From NCBI GenBank assembly GCA_045106235.1, contig JBGCEJ010000001.1, positions 62,001 to 126,000 of the forward strand: a DNA stretch of 64,000 bases, read 5' to 3'. Under the pieces are notes generated by a model that worked only from the letters and a program-made list of their open reading frames with translations, had not been told where the DNA came from and did not search any database. A program made the translations under genes and the position numbers. This document shows positions 52,937-62,003 of the stretch, piece after piece (position 1 is the stretch's first letter; every line of letters begins with the position of its first letter). Source of the DNA: UBA4427 sp045106235. GTDB taxonomy: Bacteria > Myxococcota_A > UBA9160 > UBA4427.

Positions 52937-53506
52937 ATGAGAAATGCGATCGAGATCCTGTTAAGCCCGATCCCGCTCGAGCGCATCGATGCTGAAGTCG
53001 CGATTGCGGGCTTCTTTATGGACGAGCGCCCGCTGCGCGGCGGGGTCGCGCGTGCGGATTGGCGGCTTTGTGGCGGGCTCTCCGCGCGCATCGAGAGCGG
53101 GGATCTTTCCGGCAAGAGTGGTGAAGCGCTCTTGATCGGTTGTGGTCGCGCCCTCCGCGCGCCGCGACTTCTGGTTCTCGGCCTTGGGGATCGTCATGCC
53201 TTCGACCAGTTGCGCGTGACCGACGAAACCCGTGAGGCTTTCGGTCGCTGTCGAAAACTGGGCTGCCAGCGCGTCGTCTTCGCACCGCTCGGCATCGCCT
53301 CCGATGATCTTCCGCGCCATGCATCCGCTCTGATGAGTGGAATTCGAGCGGGTTGGGAAGGCGCCGAGCGACCCCTTGAGCTGCGGATCTGTGTCCCGCG
53401 CAGCGAATTGGTCGGAGTATCCAAGGCCTTCACGGCAGCGGTTCAGGCGCTTGCCGCGGAAGAAGTCCAGATTCTGCCGCTTGAGGCGGAGGGGACGAGG
53501 CACTAA
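52937..53506 (+). CDS. Stand-alone leucyl-aminopeptidase N-terminal (M17-N, macro-like) domain protein
   Basis: The 189-residue protein resembles the regulatory N-terminal domain of M17 aminopeptidases (VAIAGFFMDERPLRGGVARADWRLCGGLSARIESGDLSGKSGEALLIGCG, RLLVLGLGDRHAFD) but has no catalytic peptidase domain. AAGGAG six bases before ATG 52937 favours this start over ATG 52922. It follows nusB directly. In PepA this N-domain takes part in DNA binding; its role alone is unknown. Confidence 0.65.
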   Translation: MRNAIEILLSPIPLERIDAEVAIAGFFMDERPLRGGVARADWRLCGGLSARIESGDLSGKSGEALLIGCGRALRAPRLLVLGLGDRHAFDQLRVTDETREAFGRCRKLGCQRVVFAPLGIASDDLPRHASALMSGIRAGWEGAERPLELRICVPRSELVGVSKAFTAAVQALAAEEVQILPLEAEGTRH

Positions 53507-53839
53507 AGGCGTCAAAAACGCCGTCCGCGCTTCTCGCCTGCGGTGGCTCCAGCCTGCCGGCGGCCCCCGCCCGTCCATTCGCCCACCAGCCGACTCGCGT
53601 TACCCCACTGGCCACCGGGCTCGCCCGGCCACCCGCCCAGACCCTCGGCGCACCTCTCCACCTCTCCCCTCGGCCCCGTGGGGCATGCGGAATGCGCTCC
53701 TTTGCAGGTGCGGGGTCGCTGCGGGTCAAGTCCCGATCCCAGGGGCCGATTGAGAAGAACGGGAGTTGTGTGTCCGATGGGCGCGCGGCGTTCTTGCCTT
53801 TTGGGCGAGCCTGATAGTGATGGAAACGGTGGGGGCCCC
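53507..53839. other. 333-base intergenic region before the signalling cluster
   Basis: C-rich on the plus strand in its first half. The downstream frame is open through it but encodes Pro/Arg/Ser-rich sequence without similarity to the family, so it is treated as non-coding. It should contain the promoter of the 10-kb signalling cluster; no sigma-54 match or clear -35/-10 pair was found. Confidence 0.4.
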
Positions 53840-55660
53840 ATGAGTCTGGTCGGCAATCTCGAGGATCTAAGCCTCGGTGACATTCTGCAGATCATTAGTC
53901 TGTCTCAGAAATCCGGCGTGCTTGTGCTTGAGAGCACGGCAGGCGCGGGACGGATCTTATTTCAGAATGGCCTAATCCAGTCGGCCTGCGTGAAGGGCGG
54001 TGCGACGGACTTACAAAGCCTGCTGGTCGGTGGCGATGTGATCGATCCGGCAGGATTCGACGCCTGCCGAGCGCGCGCGCAGGACGCGGAGCTTCTGTTG
54101 GAAGACGCGCTGATCCAGGAAACGGATCTCACCGAAGAAAGCCTTGAATCGCTGATGCGGGAGTCGGTGGAGTCCGCCGTTTTCGAAATGTTCCGCTGGG
54201 CATCGGGCGATTTTAGTTTCGACGTTCGCTCGGGAACCGAGCCCGAAGATCCACAGCTGATCCTGAAGGCCGGTTCAAATGCGCAGTACCTCGCGATGGA
54301 AGGCATGCGCCTCATCGACGAAGGAGGGCGAAGCGAGGAAGCGAATGCGGATGACCCCGCAGAGGCGGTCACTGCACCCACGATGACGGACGTCGGAGCC
54401 GAGCTGGATTCTTCTGAAGCCGCCTTCCAGTCTCTTTTCGGCGATGAGCCGCTCGAGACGGATGAAGCGCAGGCGGACGCGGACGCAACCGACCCCCTTG
54501 CGGATCTCGACTTTGAAACCGAGTCACCTCTCGAAGCGTCGGTTGAGGCAGAGGCCCCCGCCCATCAGGTGGCCGCTCGGGCGATTGAACGTGCCGCGCC
54601 TTCTGGAATCGAGCCCAGCGAGGCGGATGTGCTCGCGATTCAGAAACTGCCTGTCGTGCTGATCGAGCCGGAAGTTTCCGCGCTCGAATGGTTGAAATCG
54701 TCGATCTCGACGAGTTTCGCGAAAGTCCATGTTTTCCAAAAAGCAGACCAAGGACTTTCGCGGATTCGGCAGTACATGATCCGGGGCGAATTTCCCGTCG
54801 TCTTGATTTCGACCGCGGTTGAAATCGATCCGCTCTCTGGAATCCACGGATTGGGCGATTTCGTAAAGCGCTTGAAAGCGCAGGCGAACCAGATTCGCGT
54901 AATTGCCCTGCGCGAAATCGCAGAAGAGGACCAGCCGAAAGCCAAGGACCCGGCGATTGCCGTATTGGATGCCACGATCGACCGGCCTTCGGAGCGGCAA
55001 GCTCGGGAGTGGAGCGCGGATGAGAATCAGCAGGCGCGATCGGAGTTTGCCCAGACTCTGCGTGACGCGTTGCTGAATGCCGCGCAGGCGGGTGGTTCTG
55101 CGTCGCCAGCTCCTGAACCCGTCGTGCAGGACGGAAAATCTGAAATTCAACGCCTTCGCGATATGACCGAAAAGTTGCAGGTCGCCTCTTCTCGGGGTGA
55201 AATTCTTCCCGTGGTCCTCGAATTCGCAGCGGAGCAGTTCGCACGTGCCGCGATCTTGGTGGCCAGGGAGCATGAGATCTTCGCCGTCGCCGGGCGGGGC
55301 ATAGAGACCCTTGAAGTCGACCCACTCGGCGCTTCCAATTCGGTTTCCGTGCCCGCGCATGAAGAGGGCTGGATTCGCACCGTTGTGGAGACGGGGAAGC
55401 CCCTTCAGGCGCCCCCGCAGACCGACGCCGACCGCATCCTGTTGGACCGCTTTGGTGGCCTCATTCCCGATGCGGCCTACCTCGGACCGATTCTCAGCGG
55501 GGGGGGCGTCGTCGCGCTGCTCTACGGTGATCCTGGAGAATCAGGAAGGCCCCTTCCCGACGCGAGCAGTCTGGAAGTGGTGCTGCATCATGCGGGCGTT
55601 GCGCTCGACCGTGCGGCGCTTGAGCGCGCGCGCTGGGAGGCAGAGGAGGGCAGCGCCTAA
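53840..55660 (+). CDS. DUF4388 / pseudo-receiver / GAF signalling protein
   Basis: Cytoplasmic protein of 606 residues. Residues 1-150 are a DUF4388 (PATAN-type) domain (SLVGNLEDLSLGDILQIISLSQKSGVLVLES ... GRILFQNGLIQSA). An acidic linker (150-270) follows, then a receiver-like domain (about 275-410; LPVVLIEPEVSALEWLKSSIS), where the acidic and acceptor positions are not clearly conserved, a short coiled segment, and a GAF-like domain (about 450-600). It heads the CheY-CheA-CheW-CheW-MCP cluster and may relay or gate its output. The ATG follows GGTGGGGG. Confidence 0.8.
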   Translation: MSLVGNLEDLSLGDILQIISLSQKSGVLVLESTAGAGRILFQNGLIQSACVKGGATDLQSLLVGGDVIDPAGFDACRARAQDAELLLEDALIQETDLTEESLESLMRESVESAVFEMFRWASGDFSFDVRSGTEPEDPQLILKAGSNAQYLAMEGMRLIDEGGRSEEANADDPAEAVTAPTMTDVGAELDSSEAAFQSLFGDEPLETDEAQADADATDPLADLDFETESPLEASVEAEAPAHQVAARAIERAAPSGIEPSEADVLAIQKLPVVLIEPEVSALEWLKSSISTSFAKVHVFQKADQGLSRIRQYMIRGEFPVVLISTAVEIDPLSGIHGLGDFVKRLKAQANQIRVIALREIAEEDQPKAKDPAIAVLDATIDRPSERQAREWSADENQQARSEFAQTLRDALLNAAQAGGSASPAPEPVVQDGKSEIQRLRDMTEKLQVASSRGEILPVVLEFAAEQFARAAILVAREHEIFAVAGRGIETLEVDPLGASNSVSVPAHEEGWIRTVVETGKPLQAPPQTDADRILLDRFGGLIPDAAYLGPILSGGGVVALLYGDPGESGRPLPDASSLEVVLHHAGVALDRAALERARWEAEEGSA

Positions 55661-55835
55661 TTCCGCGCTGCTCGGCTCTCCAGTGATTCCTCCATCAGGG
55701 GTGGCATAACCCCTACGCTGATCTCGGCTGCCCCTTTTGGTCCTCCGCGGGTCCTCAAGGCTGCGCTTACGCTGCCGATAAATGGGAGCGAACTCCGTGT
55801 CGTGCAACCGCGACTTTGGGGTGTTGGGGGATCCT

Positions 55836-56222
55836 GTGCAGCGTATTTTGATCGTAGAAGATTCCGCGACGATGAGATCTCTCATTGTCGCGAGCCTCGA
55901 GGAGCTCGAGACCCCCGTCAAGATTGTTGAGGCGGAGAACGGCTTCGAGGCGCTTCGCTATCTGCCGCGCGAGGAGTTTGACCTCGTGGTGACGGACATC
56001 AACATGCCCGACATCAACGGACTTGAACTCGTCTCGTTCATCAAGACGAATGAGAAATACGCCGCCATTCCTTTGGTGATCGTCTCGACCGAGGGCTCTG
56101 ATCGCGACCGCGACAAGGGGCTTGGACTGGGCGCGAATGCGTATCTCGTGAAGCCCTTTGATCCCGAGGCCCTTCGCCAGGTTGCTGCAGACCTCCTCGC
56201 ACAAGCACCCGCGGAAGGCTGA
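55836..56222 (+). CDS. CheY-like single-domain response regulator
   Basis: The 128-residue receiver has acidic pair in LIVEDSATMRSL, phospho-acceptor Asp in VTDINMPDINGLEL, Ser/Thr in IVSTEGSDRDR and Lys in LVKPFDPE. GTG 55836, after a GGGGG tract, gives the usual CheY start; ATG 55782 would add 18 residues. It is five bases ahead of cheA and is its probable phosphate acceptor. Confidence 0.93.
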   Translation: MQRILIVEDSATMRSLIVASLEELETPVKIVEAENGFEALRYLPREEFDLVVTDINMPDINGLELVSFIKTNEKYAAIPLVIVSTEGSDRDRDKGLGLGANAYLVKPFDPEALRQVAADLLAQAPAEG

Positions 56223-56227
56223 AGCCG

Positions 56228-58510
56228 GTGGCGGAGAATCCCCCAAATAACGACGGCGACGCCAAGAGCGGCCGCACCGCGCCGGATCCCGTGGCGAGCG
56301 ATCGCCGCGAGTTCGTTTCAGAGGCGGAGGAAATTCTCGAACGGATGTTCGAGGATCTCAGCGATCTGCATGACCAGCGACATTCAGCCGATGAAGTCGA
56401 GCCGGATCTGGTGAACCGGATCTTCCGCTCCGCCCATTCGCTGAAGGGGCTGGCGGGAATGTTTGGCTTGGATGCGATCGGTGACCTTTCGCATCATCTC
56501 GAGGATATTCTGGACGGGCTGCGCCTGGGCCGGATTTCCTTCGACTCTCCGGCGATTGACCTGCTCGATGACGGGATGTCGCTCTTTGCGACGATGATGA
56601 CGTCACTTGAGCGTGGCGACGAGCCCGGCGAGATCGAAGCCCAGACGACCGCCTCTTTCATCGAACAGATCGATGCCGCCGTCGCCCCGCCTGCCGAGAC
56701 CGCGGCGGACGAGCTCGATGGGCTCGGACTCGATCCTTCTCTGCTCCGCGCGCTGACGGAGTACGAAGAGCATCGACTTCGCGAAAACCTGCGACGCGGT
56801 CGTCAGATCCTTTTGGTCGATTCCACCTTTGAGATGGCGGCCTTTGAAGACGGACTCTCTGAACTCTCCACGGCGATGCGGGAAGTGGGGGAAGTTGTCT
56901 CAACGCTTCCTTCGCCGGGCGCAGCGCCCGAAAGCCAGATCCGCTTCTCCTTGCTGGTGGCCTCGGATATCGATGCGCAGCGCTTAGCGGCACGGCTCGG
57001 GGATCCGAACGTGGAGATCCAGTCGGTTCAGACTCAGAATGCGCCGACGCAGGCTCCGGCTGCCGCGGCAGATTCGGCAGCGAGTTCCACGCCTGTTCCC
57101 GTAGAGGGAAGCGCGCCGGAAGTCGCTGCAGAGGTCGCGCCGGAAGACGGGGCTCGGCCCGACGAAAATACAGAAAACGTGTCGGGAGGCGCGCCGTGGA
57201 TCTCGCTCGGCTCCGACGATCCCGGTCACGAAGATGGTCAAGGCGGTCAAGGCAAAGGTGCAAAGCCTGCCGTGTCCTCGGCACCCCCGGTCACGCGGGA
57301 AATCGAGAGTCTTCGTTCGATCAGCGAAACTGTCCGCGTCGATATCCGGAAGCTGGATGAGCTGATGAATCTCGTCGGGGAGCTCGTGATCCAGCGCAAT
57401 GGCGTCGCTGATGTTGCGCAGAGGCTCTCGGCTGAAGCCGGGACCGCGCGGATCGGCGCAGACCTCACCAAGACGCATAAGCTCCTCGACCGGAAGATCA
57501 AGGAACTCCAGAGCGGCGTTTTGGATGTTCGGATGGTCCCGCTCCAGCAGATCTTCGAAAAATTGTCGCGCGTGGTGCGCCGTTTGCGACGGGACCTCGG
57601 GAAAGAGGTCGATCTCGACTTCCAGGGCTCGGATACCGAGCTCGACAAGTTGATCGTTGAACAGTTGGTCGACCCGCTTGTCCACCTTGTCCGGAACGCA
57701 TTCGACCATGCGCTGGAATCACCGGAAGAGCGTGAGGCGGCAGGGAAGAGCGCAGCGGGACGGATCGCGATCCGAGCTTTCCAGCGCGGGAACCACGTCG
57801 TCATCGAGGTACAGGACGATGGCCGCGGTATGGATTCGCAGTCGATTCTCGACAAGGCCATCCTCCAGGGCCGCGTGAGTGCGAATGAAAATTTGACGGA
57901 ACGAGAGATCCTCAACCTGGTTTTTGAAGCGGGGTTGTCGACCTGCGAAGAAGTCTCGGAGACGAGCGGGCGCGGCGTGGGCATGGACGTCGTGCGGTCG
58001 AACCTGGCCGAGATGGGTGGGATGGTCGATCTCAGCTCCGAGGTGGGGGTCGGGACGACGGTGACGATCACCTTGCCGATTACCCTCGCGATCATTCAAG
58101 CCTTGATTGTTCGCGTCGGAGAGGAGCGGTACGCGATTCCGCTGAATTCCGTGCTCGAGACGATGTCCGTTGAGCCCGATCAAATCGGGAGCAGTGAGGG
58201 CCGCGAGGTTTTGAATTTGCGCGGGGAACCGCTTCTGCTTCGGCGGCTCTGCGAAGAATTCGAACTCCCCTGTCAGACGCGGGATCGGCGGCAGTTCTGT
58301 GTCGTGCTGGGAATGGGCGCACAGCGGCTCGGGCTCTTGGTGGATGCGCTCGAGGGCCAACAAGACACGGTCATCAAGCCGATCAAGGGACCCCTTCAGC
58401 AGATTCGGGGGATCACCGGTGCCACAGAGTTAGGCGATCGCGGTGCGATTCTGGTGATCGACGTGTCGGCGATCGTGGGCGATGTCCTGCGCCGAAGGGA
58501 GGCCGCGTGA
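56228..58510 (+). CDS. cheA: Chemotaxis-type histidine kinase CheA
   Basis: The 760-residue kinase has an Hpt domain with phospho-His in FRSAHSLKGLAGMFG (about residue 65), a second helical segment, a disordered Ala/Pro-rich linker (about 250-350), the dimerisation domain (IRKLDELMNLVGELVIQRN), an HATPase domain with N-box HLVRNAFDHAL, DDGRGMD and GRGVGMDVV, and a C-terminal CheW-like domain. It lacks the receiver that FrzE carries. Start is GTG 56228; the end overlaps the first cheW (GTGA). Confidence 0.96.
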   Translation: MAENPPNNDGDAKSGRTAPDPVASDRREFVSEAEEILERMFEDLSDLHDQRHSADEVEPDLVNRIFRSAHSLKGLAGMFGLDAIGDLSHHLEDILDGLRLGRISFDSPAIDLLDDGMSLFATMMTSLERGDEPGEIEAQTTASFIEQIDAAVAPPAETAADELDGLGLDPSLLRALTEYEEHRLRENLRRGRQILLVDSTFEMAAFEDGLSELSTAMREVGEVVSTLPSPGAAPESQIRFSLLVASDIDAQRLAARLGDPNVEIQSVQTQNAPTQAPAAAADSAASSTPVPVEGSAPEVAAEVAPEDGARPDENTENVSGGAPWISLGSDDPGHEDGQGGQGKGAKPAVSSAPPVTREIESLRSISETVRVDIRKLDELMNLVGELVIQRNGVADVAQRLSAEAGTARIGADLTKTHKLLDRKIKELQSGVLDVRMVPLQQIFEKLSRVVRRLRRDLGKEVDLDFQGSDTELDKLIVEQLVDPLVHLVRNAFDHALESPEEREAAGKSAAGRIAIRAFQRGNHVVIEVQDDGRGMDSQSILDKAILQGRVSANENLTEREILNLVFEAGLSTCEEVSETSGRGVGMDVVRSNLAEMGGMVDLSSEVGVGTTVTITLPITLAIIQALIVRVGEERYAIPLNSVLETMSVEPDQIGSSEGREVLNLRGEPLLLRRLCEEFELPCQTRDRRQFCVVLGMGAQRLGLLVDALEGQQDTVIKPIKGPLQQIRGITGATELGDRGAILVIDVSAIVGDVLRRREAA

Positions 58511-59055
58511 CAGTCGATTCGGAAACCACGGCGCCGACAAGCGAACTCGGCAGCGAGGGCATGCGAGACTGGGAACGCGTTGCTCGAGCGGCCGCTTCTG
58601 CGTATGCCGCCGGGGAGGGTGCCGAAGAAAATGGCTTGCGCCGAGAGCTGCTTATCTTGGGGTTGGCCGGCAGTGCGTATGCGATTCCCGTTGAGCGCAT
58701 TCGCGAGATTGTTCGGATGCGAGCGCTGACCCGCGTGCCGCGGGCGCCGGAATGGCTCTTAGGCGTTGTTACTTTGCGCGGTGAGGTCGTTGAAGTGGTC
58801 GACCTTCGCCGTCGGCTTGGGCTGGAGACGGCCCCGTACGGACGGAAAACGCGCATTATCGTTTTGCACGGCGACGCGGAGCATGTGACGGGCGTGCTCG
58901 TGGACTCCGTGAGCGAGGTCTTCCGCGCGCTGGAGAGCGAAATCGCGCCCTCCGCCGGGCTCGATTCGGTTTCGGTGGTCGAGATCTGTCGACGCGAAGA
59001 TGAATTCGTGTCCATTCTTGATATCGATCATGCATTGGGGATCTCCAATGTCTGA
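58507..59055 (+). CDS. cheW: CheW-like coupling protein, first copy
   Basis: The 182-residue adaptor has a ~45-residue acidic N-terminal extension, then the CheW fold (LLILGLAGSAYAIPVERIREIVRMRALTRVPRAPEWLLGVVTLRGEVVEVVDLRRRLGL). It links the receptor to CheA. Start is GTG 58507. Its end overlaps the second CheW gene by eight bases. Confidence 0.94.
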   Translation: MTVDSETTAPTSELGSEGMRDWERVARAAASAYAAGEGAEENGLRRELLILGLAGSAYAIPVERIREIVRMRALTRVPRAPEWLLGVVTLRGEVVEVVDLRRRLGLETAPYGRKTRIIVLHGDAEHVTGVLVDSVSEVFRALESEIAPSAGLDSVSVVEICRREDEFVSILDIDHALGISNV

Positions 59056-59545
59056 AACCGTCAGCTTCGAGACTGATGCAGTCAACTTGGCCTGCTTCGA
59101 GGTGTGCGGCCAGGAATATGCGCTTCCCGTTGAGAACGTCCGCGAAATCGTACGGATTATGGAAGTGACGCCGCTGCCGAACGCGCCTGCACTGATTGAA
59201 GGTGTGATCGACCTTCGAGGGGCAGTCGTTCCCGTGATTGATCTCGCGAAGATGTTGGGGCGGGGCGTCGGTGATTCAGCAATGAGCGCGCGGATCGTGG
59301 TGCTCGACGTGGCGGAACTCACTTTCGGACTCTGGGTTTCTGGGGCCACGGACGTGCTGACGCTCGGGCGAGCCGACCTCGAAGCTGTTCCCGCGCTCGC
59401 GACCCAGTCTGGCTACGCGGTTGTGCGGCATGTCGTGAGGCGCCCAGAGCGCGCCCCTGTCATGGTGCTTTCGATCGAGAATTTGATCGCCGCTGTGCAG
59501 CGGTCCGAAACCGGCAGCGCTGTCGAGAAAGAAGGACCGGCATGA
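59048..59545 (+). CDS. CheW-like coupling protein, second copy
   Basis: The 165-residue protein shows the same fold (LACFEVCGQEYALPVENVREIVRIMEVTPLPNAPALIEGVIDLRGAVVPVIDLAKMLG) with little extension, and is clearly diverged from the first copy. Two CheW proteins in one operon suggest different receptor or array contacts. The ATG at 59048 overlaps the previous gene; its own stop overlaps the MCP start. Confidence 0.94.
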   Translation: MSETVSFETDAVNLACFEVCGQEYALPVENVREIVRIMEVTPLPNAPALIEGVIDLRGAVVPVIDLAKMLGRGVGDSAMSARIVVLDVAELTFGLWVSGATDVLTLGRADLEAVPALATQSGYAVVRHVVRRPERAPVMVLSIENLIAAVQRSETGSAVEKEGPA

Positions 59546-61965
59546 AGCGGGCTGTCGATTTTGAAATGGACCAGGGGATGCGCACGCGATTGAGGCAGCT
59601 GCCTATGATCGGCTCTGCGCTGGCCCTGTGGACCGCGGCGATCTGCTTAGGCCTCGTCGGCGGAGCGGAGGGCTTCCTCGTCCTGCGGTTTTCGATCGTG
59701 GCGGCGGCGGTCGGCGCGCTTCTTGGATTCGCGATGAATCCGCTTCGCAGCCGAGCCTTTGATACTTCTTCTCTTCGTCCCCAAACGACGGAACAATCGG
59801 ATTTCGCTGCCTACGTTTCTCCGGAGGCTTTGCAGGTTCCGGCAAGAGTTTTTGCGCAGCACTGGATGGCAAGCGCCGGAAGTACGTTCTTGCTGCTCGG
59901 TCTGAGTCATCTCTTCGCGCTCGGACCCATCGGTGGGACATCCGCCGGGGCCAATACAGCTCTCTTTCTTGGCTTTGTCGGGACATCGACGAGCGGGATT
60001 TCGTTGATGGTGTTTTTCGCGGCGAAGCGACTTAGTGCGCCACTTCGATGGGGTCGCGTGGAGGAGGGCATGGCACGTCGGGCGCCTCGAGGCGTGAACT
60101 CGCTGCAAGCGCGTCTGCTCATCGCGATGGCGGTTCCTCTAACCTTCGTTGTTGTGCTGCTGGGCGTGGACGCCTCGATGGGTGGACAGAGAACGGCTCC
60201 TGAAATGCGTTGGTCGAAGGTGGCCGACAAGGGCGAGGTTGCCCCGAGTCTCCATGCTGCAGTGAAGGAGAGGCTCGCAGCTGGGCCGGTCGAGGGTTGG
60301 ACCCCGATCGTGGGCGCAGGGCAAGGTGCAGGACTTCTGCCGATGGCTGATGGTTCGATTCTGCTAGGCGAACGGGCCTCGGAGCAGACGTCGGGAAACG
60401 GGCTCGGAGCGATCATCGCGATGCTTCTCGGACTCGGACTTGCGTACGGTCTATCGAGGTGGTTGGCCCGCGACGTATCCTTGTCGATCGAGAGCGTGCT
60501 TCGTGATCTGGAACGTCTTGCCGAAGGAGATTTCCGGGACGGCCAGAACGAGTTCGCCGAAGACGAGTTTCAGGGGATCAGTCTCGTACTCGACCGGACC
60601 CGCGCCTCGCTCCGGGAAACGATCGGCGACTTGCTCCGCGCGACAGACCAGGTTGACGTGACGGCCTCCGCGATGGGGGGGGCGGTCTTCGTTGTGTCCG
60701 CCGCGAGTGCAGACCAATCGCTTCGGATCCAGCAGTGTCATGAATGGATGGCTTCGATTGCGGAACAGGTACAGGGGATCGCTCGCTTTGCCTTGGATCT
60801 CACTGCTGCGATCGAAGAATCCAGCAGTTCGGTGCTTGAGTTGGGCGCTTCGGGAGATGAACTGAAGGACACCGCCTCAATTCTGACTTCGAAGATCGAC
60901 GCCGTCTCGAACTCTCTCGAACAGATGGTCCGGAGCGTGAAGGAAGTCGGTGAGACAACTGACCGGCTTGCAGAGGCTTCGGAAGAAACTTCTTCCAGTA
61001 TGGAAGAGATGGCGAGCGCGATGCGTGCGGTCGACACCTCGGCGGAGACCACGGCCGAGCTATCCCGCGGCGTTGTGGACAAGGCCGAAATCGGTCAGGA
61101 GAAGGTCGTGCAGACGATCGTAGGGATGGAAGATATTCGGGAAGCAACGGATACCGCCGAGCGCGTGATCCGTGGGCTTGGCGACCGGACGAAAGAGATC
61201 GGCGGAATCCTCGACGTCATTGACGATGTCGCGGATGAGACGAATTTGCTCGCCCTGAATGCGGCCATCATTGCGGCTCAGGCTGGCGAACAGGGCCGCG
61301 CATTCTCGGTCGTGGCCGACGAGATCAAGGAACTTGCGGACCGCGTCCTGGCCAGCACCAAAGAAATCGGCGGTCTCATTCGCTCCGTTCAGGAGGAGAG
61401 TGAGAACGCGATCGGCGCAATCGAGGCGGGTTCAGCCAGTGTGATGGGCGGCGTGGATTTATCTGCGGAAGCGGGCAAGACCCTGGAAGAGATCACGGAC
61501 GCTTCCCGGGAGAGTGGGATGCGGATCGGTGAGATCGTTATTTCGGTTCGAGAGCAGACCCGGGCGGCATCCCATGTTGTGGATTTGATGGAACGCGTTC
61601 GGGACTCAGCGGAGCAGATCGGCTCCGCGAGCGCCGATCAGGATCGCGGGAACGAGGTGGTCTACCGCACGGCGCTTGCGATGCGTGAGGTTGCGCAACA
61701 GGTTCACCATACGACCGAAGAGCAGTCCCAAGGATTCGGACGGATTCGGGAGAACGTCGAAGGCGTGCGCTCGGTCGTCGAGCAGATCACGGCATCGATC
61801 GGGGAGCAGTCCGATGCTTGCGGGCAACTCTCAGAGTCGTTGGACCAGGTCTTTGAAGGAACGCGCTCGACAGAAGATGTCGCCAAGCAAATGGAAACGG
61901 CCGCCAGTGAGTTGGCGGAGCAAACGCAAAGACTGCGCGCAGATGCAGCGCGCTTTCAGATCTAA
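59542..61965 (+). CDS. Methyl-accepting chemotaxis protein with multi-helix membrane N-terminus
   Basis: The 807-residue receptor has about four hydrophobic segments in its first 170 residues, a fifth near 190-210, a small extracytoplasmic loop of ~75 residues, and a sixth near 290-310 followed by a HAMP-like segment (SIESVLRDLERLAEGDF). The cytoplasmic rod carries the tip motif ETNLLALNAAIIAAQAGEQGRAFSVVADEIKELADR. The Ile-Ile-Ala-Ala-Gln variant (usually IEAARAGE) is like that of Frz-type receptors. ATGA overlap couples it to the upstream cheW. Confidence 0.92.
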   Translation: MKRAVDFEMDQGMRTRLRQLPMIGSALALWTAAICLGLVGGAEGFLVLRFSIVAAAVGALLGFAMNPLRSRAFDTSSLRPQTTEQSDFAAYVSPEALQVPARVFAQHWMASAGSTFLLLGLSHLFALGPIGGTSAGANTALFLGFVGTSTSGISLMVFFAAKRLSAPLRWGRVEEGMARRAPRGVNSLQARLLIAMAVPLTFVVVLLGVDASMGGQRTAPEMRWSKVADKGEVAPSLHAAVKERLAAGPVEGWTPIVGAGQGAGLLPMADGSILLGERASEQTSGNGLGAIIAMLLGLGLAYGLSRWLARDVSLSIESVLRDLERLAEGDFRDGQNEFAEDEFQGISLVLDRTRASLRETIGDLLRATDQVDVTASAMGGAVFVVSAASADQSLRIQQCHEWMASIAEQVQGIARFALDLTAAIEESSSSVLELGASGDELKDTASILTSKIDAVSNSLEQMVRSVKEVGETTDRLAEASEETSSSMEEMASAMRAVDTSAETTAELSRGVVDKAEIGQEKVVQTIVGMEDIREATDTAERVIRGLGDRTKEIGGILDVIDDVADETNLLALNAAIIAAQAGEQGRAFSVVADEIKELADRVLASTKEIGGLIRSVQEESENAIGAIEAGSASVMGGVDLSAEAGKTLEEITDASRESGMRIGEIVISVREQTRAASHVVDLMERVRDSAEQIGSASADQDRGNEVVYRTALAMREVAQQVHHTTEEQSQGFGRIRENVEGVRSVVEQITASIGEQSDACGQLSESLDQVFEGTRSTEDVAKQMETAASELAEQTQRLRADAARFQI

Positions 61966-62003
61966 GTGATTTTTCGCGCGATGCGCGGGCAGGAGAAAAA
62001 AGC

